Positions 19,250-28,339 of a stretch of 64,000 nucleotides of DNA are shown here, piece after piece. How positions within the stretch are numbered: position 1 is the stretch's first letter; each line of letters opens with the position of its first letter. The notes beneath the pieces were generated by a model. It did not search any database. It was not told where the DNA came from and was given only the letters and a program-made list of their open reading frames with translations. This DNA is from Acinetobacter colistiniresistens. Lineage in GTDB: Bacteria > Pseudomonadota > Gammaproteobacteria > Pseudomonadales > Moraxellaceae. The stretch is taken from assembly GCF_024582815.1 (NCBI RefSeq), contig NZ_CP102099.1, positions 2,108,001-2,172,000 of the forward strand, given 5' to 3'. The translations under genes were made by a program, and so were the position numbers.

Positions 19250-20167
19250 ATGCAAACTGGATTCAAACAGCAGCTTAGCCAATGGATTGCCAAACGCTTT
19301 CAGGTGGGTGTCAGTAAAACGCTACGACAAAAAGATGTATTGGTTTTTATCTATAAGCAAGGCTTTTTATATTTAATCCTGATTCTGATTACCTTTATTG
19401 CAGGAATTAACTATGCCAATAACCTGATTTTAGGATTTTGTTTTTTAATCAGCGCCATTTTGTGTATCAGTTTTTATCTGACCTTTAAACAATTACATGC
19501 TTTGCAAATCGATGTTGTGATACCTGAGGTTGGACAAGTCGATCAAACACTCATTTTAAAGCTCCTATTTAAGCAGTCTGTCAGTTCAGCACGTTATTTG
19601 AGAATCCAGTGGCAAACTCAAGAGCAACTTGTTTATCTAGACCAGACTCAACACAGTATTGAACTGCCTGTTGTTGTTACGGTACGTGGATACTATGAAT
19701 TTGAGACCATTAAAATTTATTCAACTTACCCTTTGGGCTTAGTGCGGGCTTGGACTTATTTATCGCCAAAACAAAAAATATGGATTGCACCCAAAGCTTA
19801 TGATTGGCAAAAAGAACATAAAAGCCAACCGACTTCTGCACATGATCGTCTGGATGAATTTAAGGAGCTCAGAGGCTTTCAACAAGGCGATTCTTATCAG
19901 AATGTGGCTTGGAAACAGGTGGCGCGTGGGCAGGGTTTTTTGATCAAAATGTTTGAGGCTCAGGCCAGTCATCAACATTTAGAAATTGATTATCAACAGA
20001 TTCCAGCACAAGGTCATGAAGAAAAATTAAGTTTTATGATGGGCTTGGTCGAACAATGCGAACAATTGGGTGATGATTATGCCTTGATTTTACCGCATGC
20101 ACGTTTGGAAAGTGGGCAAGGGCAGGTTCAGTTGATTAAAGCAAAACTTTTATTGGCGCAGGCTTAA
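19250..20167 (+). CDS. DUF58-domain membrane protein
   Basis: A 305-residue protein with two N-terminal membrane helices (about 35-75), a beta-rich region, and the DUF58 signature near residues 195-230 (DRLDEFKELRGFQQGDSYQNV, continuing into AWKQVAR). DUF58 proteins accompany MoxR ATPases and TgpA-type transglutaminases. Their biochemical role is unknown; a VWA-like fold is proposed for the C-terminal half. It starts 15 bases after the moxR stop and its stop overlaps the next start by one base, so the three genes form one operon. Confidence 0.9.
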   Translation: MQTGFKQQLSQWIAKRFQVGVSKTLRQKDVLVFIYKQGFLYLILILITFIAGINYANNLILGFCFLISAILCISFYLTFKQLHALQIDVVIPEVGQVDQTLILKLLFKQSVSSARYLRIQWQTQEQLVYLDQTQHSIELPVVVTVRGYYEFETIKIYSTYPLGLVRAWTYLSPKQKIWIAPKAYDWQKEHKSQPTSAHDRLDEFKELRGFQQGDSYQNVAWKQVARGQGFLIKMFEAQASHQHLEIDYQQIPAQGHEEKLSFMMGLVEQCEQLGDDYALILPHARLESGQGQVQLIKAKLLLAQA

Positions 20168-22143
20168 TGATGACGCAACAAATCTATTTCTGTGTCTTAG
20201 CTGTCTTGGCGCTGGCGTTGCTTGGGCAGACTGCTTTCGCACCTGCTGCTTTAACTGGATTATGGGCGGTGATCTGGCTGCTATTGGTTCGGAGATATCG
20301 TAAACAGAGCTGGGCACCTTTTCCTAAATGGTTTTTGATGATCTTTATTCTATTGTGTTTAGGTGTCGTTTATATCAATTATCAAACAATCCTTGGGGTT
20401 GAAGCGGGCGTCGCCTTTTTAAGCACCTGTTTATTTGCCAAATGTTTAGAAGCGAAAAACACACGTGATTTATTAATCATCTTTAATTTTGCCTTATTCG
20501 TCAGTGCGAGTTTGCTGTTACATAGCCAAGCATTTTGGATGGCTATGATTGTCTTTGCTAAATTTGTGATGTGTTTAGTCGGCTTGTATCGAATCCAGAC
20601 GGGATTATTTAATCAAAATAAATTGTCATCCAGTCAACTGAAGCAAGATGTTAAACAAATTCTTAAATTTGTTGGAATCGCAATTCCTTTCTTTCTAATT
20701 CTATTTATCTTTTTTCCTCGTTTACCACCACTCTGGGCGGTTCCAATTCAAGGTAATCAAGCCACTACAGGGATGAGTGATCGCATGTCACCAGGAGATA
20801 TTGCTCAATTATCACAGTCTTCGGCTTTGGCCTTTCGGATTGTAGCTAATATGTCGCAATTTCCAAATCGATCTGAGCTGTACTGGCGAGCTTTGGTGTT
20901 GGATCAATATGATGGCAGTACATGGACCAGTAGTGACTTTAATCAACAGATTAAAAATGTGCAGTCCGCACCACGGAGTGTGCCTTATCAATATTTATCG
21001 GCAGATGAGCAAGCCAACTGGATTATGGGGTTGGAATACTCGATTCCACAGGAGCGCTATTTGCAGTTGTATCAAGACAATAGTATTCGCCCGACTAAAT
21101 TGGTTAAGCGCAATGTACCGATACCAATGTTGTGGTTAGGACCTAACTCGGGGGAAGCAATTTCCCTACAATCACGTCAACTTGAGTTAAATCTCAAATT
21201 TGACTCGAATCGTGATGAAAAAGCACAGCAATTGGCACATCAGCTTTTTGAACAGAGCCAAAAGCAACCTGAAAAATATCTACAATCTGTGCTTTCTTGG
21301 TACCGAAAAAGTGGCTTTGTGTATACCTTAACACCAGGTACTTTAGGTGGCGATCGTATTGATCAGTTTTTGTTTTCCAGTCGCAAAGGTTTTTGTGAAC
21401 ACTACGCCTCAAGTTTTGTCATGCTAATGCGTTACGCTGGCATTCCAGCAAGAGTGGTAATTGGTTATCAAGGTGGGCAATTAGCACTTGATGGGCAGAG
21501 TTGGGAAGTACGCCAGTTAGATGCACATGCATGGAGTGAGGTTTATCTTGATGGTAAATGGAAAAGAATTGACCCCACCGCAATGATTGCGCCGCAACGA
21601 ATTGATACAGGCATGCAAAATTATCTGGCACAAGACCAGACGGTATGGGGAAATGAAAGCAAGGCTTGGCGTTTACAACAGTTTAAGTTTTTAAAAAATA
21701 TGCGGGTTTGGAGTGACTACTTAAGCTATCAATGGCAAAGCAAAGTCGTAGGCTATGATGCAGAGAAGCAGAAAAACTGGTTGTCCCGACTCGGTCTGGA
21801 TTCAAGTTATACTTATGTAATTGTTTTGATTGCAAGCACTGGTACGATTTTAGTGATCTATATGGGGGGGTATTGGTGGAGACAAACGCGACAGCAGGCA
21901 GATTATCAAAGAGCGGTATTTAAGTTTCAAAAGCAGTTGCCTAAACATTTGCATAAACAACCCGCAGAGACTTTTCAGGTCTGGATGCAGCGTTTAGCAG
22001 ATCAGGTTCAAGACAAACAGGTATTTGAACAAACGATTGTGTTATATCAACAAATTGTTTTTTTAGAGCAAAAAGATAGCGGAAATATTCAAGAATTTAA
22101 GCGCTTGCTTAAAGACTGTGCGATTGCACTAAAACACTCGTAA
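20167..22143 (+). CDS. TgpA-like membrane transglutaminase (DUF3488 + transglutaminase core)
   Basis: A 658-residue inner-membrane protein with about six N-terminal helices (residues 1-190, the DUF3488 region), a periplasmic domain containing a transglutaminase-like core, and one more helix at about 550-575 before a cytosolic tail. The catalytic triad is visible: Cys410 in GFCEHYASSF, His454 in DAHAWSEVYL and Asp469 in KRIDPT. Pseudomonas TgpA of this architecture is essential and linked to the cell envelope, and the same is inferred here. The start ATGATG overlaps the DUF58 stop. No terminator is evident before the tRNA promoter. Confidence 0.92.
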   Translation: MMTQQIYFCVLAVLALALLGQTAFAPAALTGLWAVIWLLLVRRYRKQSWAPFPKWFLMIFILLCLGVVYINYQTILGVEAGVAFLSTCLFAKCLEAKNTRDLLIIFNFALFVSASLLLHSQAFWMAMIVFAKFVMCLVGLYRIQTGLFNQNKLSSSQLKQDVKQILKFVGIAIPFFLILFIFFPRLPPLWAVPIQGNQATTGMSDRMSPGDIAQLSQSSALAFRIVANMSQFPNRSELYWRALVLDQYDGSTWTSSDFNQQIKNVQSAPRSVPYQYLSADEQANWIMGLEYSIPQERYLQLYQDNSIRPTKLVKRNVPIPMLWLGPNSGEAISLQSRQLELNLKFDSNRDEKAQQLAHQLFEQSQKQPEKYLQSVLSWYRKSGFVYTLTPGTLGGDRIDQFLFSSRKGFCEHYASSFVMLMRYAGIPARVVIGYQGGQLALDGQSWEVRQLDAHAWSEVYLDGKWKRIDPTAMIAPQRIDTGMQNYLAQDQTVWGNESKAWRLQQFKFLKNMRVWSDYLSYQWQSKVVGYDAEKQKNWLSRLGLDSSYTYVIVLIASTGTILVIYMGGYWWRQTRQQADYQRAVFKFQKQLPKHLHKQPAETFQVWMQRLADQVQDKQVFEQTIVLYQQIVFLEQKDSGNIQEFKRLLKDCAIALKHS

Positions 22144-22149
22144 AAAAAC

Positions 22150-22178
22150 TTGTGAAGCTCATAAAAAATGAATATGAT
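22150..22178 (+). promoter_or_regulatory. Promoter of tRNA-Val
   Basis: TTGTGA (22150-22155), a 17-base spacer and TATGAT (22173-22178), placing transcription initiation a few bases before the tRNA 5' end. Confidence 0.7.
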
Positions 22179-22190
22179 GCTTCTCATTCT

Positions 22191-22267
22191 AGGTGTATAG
22201 CTCAGTTGGTTAGAGCGCTACGTTGACATCGTAGAGGTCTCCAGTTCGAGTCTGGATATACCTACCA
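22191..22267 (+). tRNA. tRNA-Val (anticodon GAC), encoded CCA
   Basis: Full cloverleaf of 77 bases. The acceptor AGGTGTA pairs with TATACCT, with one G-T pair. The D arm is CTCAGTTGGTTAGAG. The anticodon stem CTACG/CGTAG encloses TTGACAT, giving anticodon GAC. The T arm contains GTTCGAG, the discriminator is A, and CCA is encoded. Its 3' end is the integration site of the element to the right. Confidence 0.96.
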
Positions 22268-22271
22268 AGAT
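22253..22271 (+). repeat. attL-like 19-bp repeat in tRNA-Val 3' end
   Basis: TGGATATACCTACCAAGAT covers the T-arm edge, acceptor 3' strand and CCA of tRNA-Val plus four bases. The identical 19 bases recur at 33956-33974, and flanking bases differ at once on both sides, as expected for a site-specific integration core. Confidence 0.88.
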
Positions 22272-22310
22272 ATTAAAATCATATACTGTTACATAACTTT
22301 ATATAGATTA

Positions 22311-22346
22311 AAAAGCCCCAAATCTCAATGGTTTGGGGCTTTTTTA
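22311..22346 (+). terminator. Terminator downstream of tRNA-Val
   Basis: AAAAGCCCCAAA pairs with TTTGGGGCTTTT across a short loop, followed by T residues. It lies just inside the integrated element. A related but different hairpin follows attR (34014-34048) and is probably the original chromosomal terminator. Confidence 0.85.
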
Positions 22347-22489
22347 TTGCTTTATATAACTTAATTTTACTTTCTATAATAACCCTATTTGGGAAAACCA
22401 GACAAGCTCCTGTTTATTTTGACTATGCTGATTTAGTGGAATGGCATAACTCTCAAAAGACAAACCATGTGAGTGGATAAGGTGGCCCT

Positions 22490-22813
22490 ATGAAAAAATA
22501 TTTTTTATATAACCCCCTTGTAAATAAGCTTCAGCAGGGCTATTCTAATTTTGTCCAACAAAAAGCAGTTGGATTAGCTTTGGTCGGCTATAAACTCTCA
22601 ATAGGCGCATATTCCGCGTTAAGCGGTTTTTTTATGCGTAATATCTCTATGCATTCGCATATCTCTATGGCGAAGCTGGAGAGGGACACGTTTACGTGTG
22701 CAGGTAACCTATTGAGCCTGTCGACCAACCCTTTTCAGCTTTGCCACCCTCATTTGGTCGTGAATGGCAAAGCTTCTTTGAGTTTATCAATAGGAGTGCT
22801 TACTCATGTCTAG
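22490..22813 (+). CDS. Small phage leader protein, Ash/Icd-like (tentative)
   Basis: A 107-residue ORF with AAGGTGG upstream that overlaps the next gene by 8 bases. I do not recognise it firmly. The arrangement ahead of early phage genes and the second half, with CAGNLLSLSTNPFQLCHPH, recall the loosely conserved Ash/Icd-like ORFs found in the leader region of P4-type elements, where the underlying DNA often encodes regulatory RNA rather than a selected protein. Two hairpins lie inside the ORF (22686-22699 and 22739-22772). Whether the protein itself is made is uncertain. Confidence 0.4.
   Translation: MKKYFLYNPLVNKLQQGYSNFVQQKAVGLALVGYKLSIGAYSALSGFFMRNISMHSHISMAKLERDTFTCAGNLLSLSTNPFQLCHPHLVVNGKASLSLSIGVLTHV
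22686..22772 (+). promoter_or_regulatory. Paired hairpins in phage early leader
   Basis: ACACGT/ACGTGT forms a tight hairpin at 22686-22699. CTTTGCCA (22739-22746) pairs perfectly with TGGCAAAG (22765-22772). Both precede the early operon genes. This could be a structured leader or a regulatory RNA segment comparable in position to the P4 immunity RNA; that comparison is by position only. Confidence 0.3.
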
Positions 22814-23054
22814 CCGTATCTCAAAAATAAATTTTAGTGATTTTCAAGATCATGCTGAACTTACCCAAGATCAGATGAAAAAATTATGGGCTTTATTCAG
22901 TCAAATTCAACATAATTTAAAACAAGAAAAAGTGCATCCAGGTACTGCGTATTTAGCCGAAATCGGTAATTACCTTACTGATATGTGGGCCTATGATAAT
23001 GAAGAGCTTTATAACAATTTAACTAATCAATTGGAGGCCGCTCCAAATGAATAA
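22806..23054 (+). CDS. Hypothetical phage early protein (82 aa)
   Basis: An acidic, soluble, largely helical 82-residue protein with no family I recognise (for example TQDQMKKLWALFSQIQHNL and AYLAEIGNYLTDMW). It is read from AGGAG upstream, overlaps the preceding leader ORF by 8 bases and the following gene by 8 bases, and so forms a tightly coupled early operon leading to the primase. A replication or regulatory accessory role is possible from position only. Confidence 0.7.
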   Translation: MSSRISKINFSDFQDHAELTQDQMKKLWALFSQIQHNLKQEKVHPGTAYLAEIGNYLTDMWAYDNEELYNNLTNQLEAAPNE

Positions 23055-23391
23055 TATTAAGATTGATATAGTTCAAGAAATGATGCCATTTTGCATTCAA
23101 AAGCTTTCAAAAAGAGAAGGTCCTTTTTCAGCATATGACAGTGCTATGCTTGCGGTGGATTATGCTGATGCCTTGATCGAAGCCTTGAAAGGCAAAAGCG
23201 ATTTGCATGGTCGATTTGCAGCTAAAATGTTACCTATTACTGCAAAGCAAATTGATGATAGAAATCTTGCAGCGTGTAGAATTTTCGGATCATATGAGGT
23301 TAAAAAGCCTATTAAGCGCAGTGCTGAATTAGCAGTTTCATTTGCTGATTCAATGGTATTGGCTATGGATGCGGGGGAAGCAAATGACTGA
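23047..23391 (+). CDS. Hypothetical phage early protein (114 aa)
   Basis: A 114-residue soluble protein with a repeated-looking pattern of AVDYADALIEAL and AVSFADSMVLAMDAGE near the two ends, suggesting a small helical domain. I recognise no family. The ribosome binding site GGAGG lies 9 bases before ATG, inside the end of the previous gene. Its stop overlaps the primase start by 8 bases. Position argues for a role tied to replication of the element. Confidence 0.7.
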   Translation: MNNIKIDIVQEMMPFCIQKLSKREGPFSAYDSAMLAVDYADALIEALKGKSDLHGRFAAKMLPITAKQIDDRNLAACRIFGSYEVKKPIKRSAELAVSFADSMVLAMDAGEAND

Positions 23392-26065
23392 CCGCATTTC
23401 TGTGCTTAGGCATTCAACTATCCAGTTAGCCAAGGCTTGGCAGAATGATGGCAATATTTCTGCTTATCAGGATGCCAAGTATTTTTCCTTGGTGGAAAAG
23501 CCTGTATCTAATATTCAGGATTTATCCAAAATATTAGCTGAGCTTGAACATGATAGCTGTGCGTGCATCATCCGCGGCGTATATAAAGGCGATGAACAGG
23601 CCCAGAAGATAGATCCAGAGTTTAAACAGGGCAAAGTTCGTCGTCAGAAAAGATTATTTGAAGATAAACCGCATCACTGGGTCTTGATTGAAATTGATGA
23701 TTTCGAACCGATGCTTGCCGATCCTGTAAGAGAACCGGTTGAGGCCATTAATGAATACATCGCAACTTGTTTACCCGCATGTTTTCATGAGGTCTCATAT
23801 CATTGGCAATTATCCAATAGCGCAGGGCATCTTAAGCATATTGGAAAATTAAAGGCTCATGTTTGGTTTTGGTTGGAAACTGTCTATACGAGTGATCAAT
23901 TGAAAACATGGGCAGAACAAAAAAATATTGCCCTAGATAAATCGGTATTGAATACAGTTCAGATTCATTACACAGCTGCGCCGGTCTTTGAGGCAGGGGT
24001 ATCTGATCCTGTGCCTATGCGTAGTGGATATTTTCAAGGATTAATTGGTGATGAGGTAGATTTAAAAATCGTGCTTGATCTCGGGTCAGCAAGAATATCA
24101 AGCACGATTGAAACAGAACATGACTTTGATGATCCATTCGCAGGAATAGAGCCTAAGGTCGGTTTAACTTTAACCGATGCACAATCTTTGATCAAGTTTA
24201 TTGATAGCAGCGATTATGAAACATGGCTAAAAACTGGTATGGCGCTACACCATGAATTTGATGGTAGTAATGAGGCTTTGGCAGTTTGGGATGAATGGAG
24301 CCAATTCTCAAGTAAATATGCTGGATATGATGTGTGTCAAGATAAATGGTCAACATTGGGGAGTGGGGGCCAAAATCCTATTACTGCTCGATGGTTGATT
24401 AAGTTTGGTAAAGAGGCAACGAAGAGCGCTGAGAATCAAGAAAAGCATCAGGCAATGGAAGAGATCAAGAGTGTCATCCTTGAGTGTAAAGATAGTGTTG
24501 TCCTGATCAATGATATTGCTAAAAAAGCTGGTCTCGTTGCTGCTGGCGATATTGCCATGCGTACGGAATTGACGGGCTTAATCCGTGCCCAGTTTAAGCA
24601 AATTACTAATACTTCATTACCGTTGCCCGATGCACGTATGGCAATGAATAGTGCCATTCCATCCAAGGCAAAGAGTGTGGACGGTCGCCATGAGATGACG
24701 GAACTTGGCAATGTTGGTCGTATGATTGATCGCTACGGGGATGACCTTATGTTCATTCCTCAAACAGAGACTTGGTTCTCATGGAATGGTGCGTACTGGC
24801 AGCCAATCACGGCAGTTGAAATTATCCAGTATGCAACGGCAACGATCAATGCATTGCCTAATGAGTTAAAAGATATTCAGAGCGATGATGATCGTGCAAA
24901 GCATAGAAAATTCTACATCGATAGCCAAAAAATAAAGATGGTAGATGCCATGGTGAAATGGTCCAGAAGTGACAAACGCCTGCTCCGCCATATCAATTCG
25001 CTTGATGCCAATATGAACCTATTGGGTTGTGCTAATGGTGTTGTGGACTTGACTACAGGCGAACTACTCGATGCGGATCGGGAATATATGATTTCCTACA
25101 GTACAGGCATTGAATATAGCCTAAGCGCGAAATGTCCTATATTTGAGCAAACAGTTTTAGATGCATTTTTTGGCGATGTTGAAATGGCTGCGTTCTTTCA
25201 ACGGGTGATAGGCTACATTGCATTAGGTCAACCAAAAGAAAGCATCATTCTTATTCCTTATGGTAGTGGTAACAACGGTAAATCTACCATTTTTAAAAGT
25301 ATTGCGCTGGCTTTGGGAGATTATGCCAAGGCGGCCAATGCTGATACTTTTCTTGGAGATAGCCGAAGTAATAGTGGTGGTGCGCGTGAAGACATTCTAC
25401 GTTTACGCGGGTCCCGCTTTGTTTACTCTACTGAACCAGATGAGGGCAAGGAGCTTAAAGAGGGATTGATCAAAGCTATGACAGGTGGAGAATCGCTACC
25501 TGCACGGGGGTTGTATGCCCGCCATACCGTTGAAGTGCAGCCGACTTGGACGGTGGTTATGCCGACGAACCATAAGCCTATTATTAAAGGTGATGATTAT
25601 GGTATCTGGCGTCGTATTATGCTGGTTCCTTTTACCCGTAACTACGATGATGACCCGACAATTAAAAAGGATGTAAATCGTCCTGCAAAACTTCTAAGGG
25701 AGTTGCCTGGTATTCTCCGCTGGATTATTGCAGGTGCTTTGGCCTATTTACAGGATGGTATAAACCCACCTAAAGGCGTGGTTCTGGCTAAAGAGGAATA
25801 TCGCGATGAGATGGACTTAATCAGCGAGTGGTTAAATGGTTACTGTGTCCTTTCACTTAATCATGAAACCACGACAGAGGATCTGTTTCAAAGCTGGAAA
25901 GGGTATGCGGAAAGAAATGGTTGCTTGAGATTAATCCCATCTAAAAATCATCTTTCAAGACGTTTGGATTCGAGATTCAAGAAAAGAAATGTTGGAGAGC
26001 GGAAATTAAAGGGTTTTGTAGGGATAGGTCTAAAAAGCGATTTTGAGGAGGTTCGTGATGTTTAG
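23384..26065 (+). CDS. P4/D5-type primase-helicase
   Basis: A multidomain replication protein of 893 residues. The N-terminal ~230 residues look like an archaeo-eukaryotic-type primase region (HHWVLIEIDDFEP and LKAHVWFWLE resemble catalytic strands). A PriCT-2-like segment follows (DAQSLIKFIDSSDYETW, about 262-325). A D5_N domain then precedes a superfamily III helicase (about 590-800) with Walker A GSGNNGKS and Walker B-like RFVYSTEPDEG. The C-terminus has a winged-helix look (LFQSWKGYAERNGC). It would unwind and prime DNA at the element's own origin, as P4 alpha protein does. I start at ATG 23384 with GGGGGAAG upstream; the frame extends to 23342 without a binding site. Confidence 0.9.
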   Translation: MTDRISVLRHSTIQLAKAWQNDGNISAYQDAKYFSLVEKPVSNIQDLSKILAELEHDSCACIIRGVYKGDEQAQKIDPEFKQGKVRRQKRLFEDKPHHWVLIEIDDFEPMLADPVREPVEAINEYIATCLPACFHEVSYHWQLSNSAGHLKHIGKLKAHVWFWLETVYTSDQLKTWAEQKNIALDKSVLNTVQIHYTAAPVFEAGVSDPVPMRSGYFQGLIGDEVDLKIVLDLGSARISSTIETEHDFDDPFAGIEPKVGLTLTDAQSLIKFIDSSDYETWLKTGMALHHEFDGSNEALAVWDEWSQFSSKYAGYDVCQDKWSTLGSGGQNPITARWLIKFGKEATKSAENQEKHQAMEEIKSVILECKDSVVLINDIAKKAGLVAAGDIAMRTELTGLIRAQFKQITNTSLPLPDARMAMNSAIPSKAKSVDGRHEMTELGNVGRMIDRYGDDLMFIPQTETWFSWNGAYWQPITAVEIIQYATATINALPNELKDIQSDDDRAKHRKFYIDSQKIKMVDAMVKWSRSDKRLLRHINSLDANMNLLGCANGVVDLTTGELLDADREYMISYSTGIEYSLSAKCPIFEQTVLDAFFGDVEMAAFFQRVIGYIALGQPKESIILIPYGSGNNGKSTIFKSIALALGDYAKAANADTFLGDSRSNSGGAREDILRLRGSRFVYSTEPDEGKELKEGLIKAMTGGESLPARGLYARHTVEVQPTWTVVMPTNHKPIIKGDDYGIWRRIMLVPFTRNYDDDPTIKKDVNRPAKLLRELPGILRWIIAGALAYLQDGINPPKGVVLAKEEYRDEMDLISEWLNGYCVLSLNHETTTEDLFQSWKGYAERNGCLRLIPSKNHLSRRLDSRFKKRNVGERKLKGFVGIGLKSDFEEVRDV

Positions 26066-26384
26066 CCGAAGTCCTACCGACCTTTTACTACTTAAATGCT
26101 GCCTAGCGATATTGCGTACGATTTTTTGCATATTGCGAACCGATGAACACTATTTATTTGCGATTTATTGCAAATTGGAAAAATATTTTATTTCTGTGCA
26201 AGGTATTGATTTTAAATATAAAGAGCGGATAAGAGCGGATAATGTTCATTTTTACAAACCTCCTTACGTGCGTGCGTATAGAGAGTTTGTGAAAAAACGG
26301 TTTTATCCGCTCTTATCCGCACAAATATTTGATTTTAAATATTATTTTATTTTTGTGAGCAACAGCTTCTGTTGGAAGGAGTGA
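26058..26384 (+). CDS. Possible small ORF overlapping the iteron region
   Basis: An ORF of 109 residues with an excellent GAGGAGG ribosome binding site, overlapping the primase stop. The product is rich in Tyr, Phe, Cys and Lys, shows no domain, and more than half of it is encoded by the repeat region at 26206-26342. I suspect translation is initiated here but the DNA is maintained for the repeats, not the protein. Confidence 0.25.
   Translation: MFSRSPTDLLLLKCCLAILRTIFCILRTDEHYLFAIYCKLEKYFISVQGIDFKYKERIRADNVHFYKPPYVRAYREFVKKRFYPLLSAQIFDFKYYFIFVSNSFCWKE
26206..26342. repeat. Iteron-like nested inverted and direct repeats (candidate replication origin)
   Basis: GCGGATAAGAGCGGATAA (26225-26242) recurs as its exact reverse complement at 26303-26320. 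Each 18-base arm holds two direct copies of GCGGATAA spaced 10 bases apart, close to a helical turn. Outside these, TTGATTTTAAATAT occurs as a direct repeat at 26206-26219 and 26329-26342. The block follows the primase-helicase gene directly and is AT-rich, the layout expected for an origin or a replication-control site recognised by the upstream primase-helicase, as in P4-type elements. The function is inferred. Confidence 0.6.
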
Positions 26385-26386
26385 GT

Positions 26387-26596
26387 ATGCCTGTTTTAGC
26401 TTTCCTTCCTCAATTTATAGTCAAAGACAAAGTGAAAAGAAGTTCTTTACCTAAGGTTACGGAGGAGGATGTAAAGACAATCCGTGAATTGTATAAAGCA
26501 GGTTTGTCATATCGTCAGTTAGGCCACAAGTACGATATATCGCACGAAATGGTTAGAAGAATTTGTACGAAGTATTGTTATAAGGAAGTCATCTAA
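26387..26596 (+). CDS. Small helix-turn-helix DNA-binding protein
   Basis: A 69-residue protein whose C-terminal half is a resolvase/homeodomain-like HTH: VTEEDVKTIRELYKAGLSY and then RQLGHKYDISHEMVRRI. The start at 26387 is chosen for GGAAGGAG 5 bases upstream; the ATG at 26372 lies upstream of that site. It overlaps the terminase small-subunit gene by one base. It may act as a packaging or late-gene regulator, or as an additional DNA-recognition subunit; the function is inferred only from the motif. Confidence 0.7.
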   Translation: MPVLAFLPQFIVKDKVKRSSLPKVTEEDVKTIRELYKAGLSYRQLGHKYDISHEMVRRICTKYCYKEVI

Positions 26597-27165
26597 TGGC
26601 ACTAAGTAAAAGACAAAATTTATTTGCACTTGAATACATAATTGATCTAAACGCAACGCAAGCCGCGATTCGCGCTGGGTACTCAGAGAAAACAGCATAT
26701 TCACATGGTCAAAGGCTGTTGAAAAATGTTGAGATTGAAAGACTGATTGAAGACGCTCAGCAGGAACGAATTAAGAGACTTAAGGTGGATGCAGATTATG
26801 TATTACATCGGCTTGTTGAAATTGATCAAATGGATGTGCTCGATATTATGAACAACGATCTTTCATTAAAACCTATCAGTGAGTGGCCTAAGATATGGAG
26901 ACAATACGTATCTAGTATCGATAGCTTTGAAGAGTTTGATGGCCGTGGGGAAGATAAAACATTCATCGGCTTCTTACGTAAGATTAAGTGGCCAGATAAA
27001 GTTAGAAACTTAGAGCTATTGGGTAAACATATCACGATTGGTGCATTCAAAGATAAAGTTGAATTGGGGAATGATCCAGATAATCCTTTAACAGATATTA
27101 AATCTGCTGCCGTGAAATTATCTGCTTTAGCTAAGTTAAAAAAAGCAAAGGAGAAAATGAGTTAA
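26596..27165 (+). CDS. Phage terminase small subunit (terminase_2 family)
   Basis: A 189-residue protein recognised by its N-terminal LSKRQNLFALEYIIDLNATQ followed by AAIRAGYSEKTAYSHGQRLL, the typical terminase_2 DNA-binding HTH, then KNVEIERLIEDAQQERIKRL and a C-terminal helical region. It recognises the pac/cos site and feeds DNA to the large subunit. No large terminase follows. The next gene, 140 bases on, encodes an internal virion-like protein, so the packaging and head genes are absent. A small terminase without a large one is also a hallmark of phage satellites that redirect helper packaging. Confidence 0.9.
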   Translation: MALSKRQNLFALEYIIDLNATQAAIRAGYSEKTAYSHGQRLLKNVEIERLIEDAQQERIKRLKVDADYVLHRLVEIDQMDVLDIMNNDLSLKPISEWPKIWRQYVSSIDSFEEFDGRGEDKTFIGFLRKIKWPDKVRNLELLGKHITIGAFKDKVELGNDPDNPLTDIKSAAVKLSALAKLKKAKEKMS

Positions 27166-28339
27166 TTCTCGGTGGTAACAAGAATTTAGCTGTTGCCACC
27201 ATCGCTATTTAGCTACTTAATCAGCATTAAAAAATCTTGCATTCTATAGGGTACTTATGAGGAGACATTCCTGAATCTAACCATCCCAAATAGGTAGCCT
27301 TAGCAATGCGTGTACCAGTATTTAATCAGCAGATTAATGAAGCCCAAACACCATCTGTACAAATTAATGGAGGACTTACTCCTGGACAAGCAGTAGGTGT
27401 AGTTTCAAATCAGTTGGATGGTTTGACAGAATTAGTTGGTACGGGAGCGCAGATATATAACCAATATCAAGATACGGCGAATAAAGCTCGTGTCTCTCAG
27501 GTGACAGCGGACTATCAGAATAGAGTTAATAATTATTTATACAATCCCAAAGACGGATTACTCACCATAAAAGGTGAAAATGCGCTTAATAGAGACTCCG
27601 GGAAAAACTTAGTTAATGAGGCATTTGAATGGTTCGATTCCAACGCTAGAGAGCAAGAAAGTAGCCTTTCAAATGGTACTCAGCGTCAAATGTTCAATAA
27701 AAATATGGCGACTTTGAAAGGGCAATTAGGACGCATTGCATCGCAGCATCTTTTTAATGAATCCCAGAAATTTCAGAAACAGGCCTTTGAGTCTGAGATC
27801 GATGCCAACATTAGTTCAGTCAGTATGAACTACTCCGATATTCCAACCACTACTATGTCATTGGAGAAGATACGTAATACTTCACAAGAGTATGGTAAGG
27901 ATTTAGGCTGGAATGGACAACAAATAGAACAATACGCTAAAGGGCAGCAAGATAAAGCCGTTCTAGATGCTATTAATCTCATGCAATCAAATGGCGATGG
28001 ATCAAAGATTCCTGCCTATTTTGCTCTGACAAAAGATTTTCTTTCCGCAAAGAATCAGGCACGTGTCGGTAAGCTTATACAAGACAATAATGCAGATACG
28101 TTTATTTCTGAGATCCTTAAGTACAAAGATGATCCAGATGAGTTAGATAAATACATTGGTGCATTAGCAGATTCTGAAAGTCCATTCGCTAAACAAATAG
28201 GCGCACATAACATTCCTAATGTGTTAGGTCGAGCTATTAGTTATAGAGATAGATATGATCGAAATGTCCAAGCTGCTGCAAATAAAAGAGAGAAAGATGC
28301 TACTGCAGCTTTAAATGATTTTAAAGCAGATGTGAAAAG

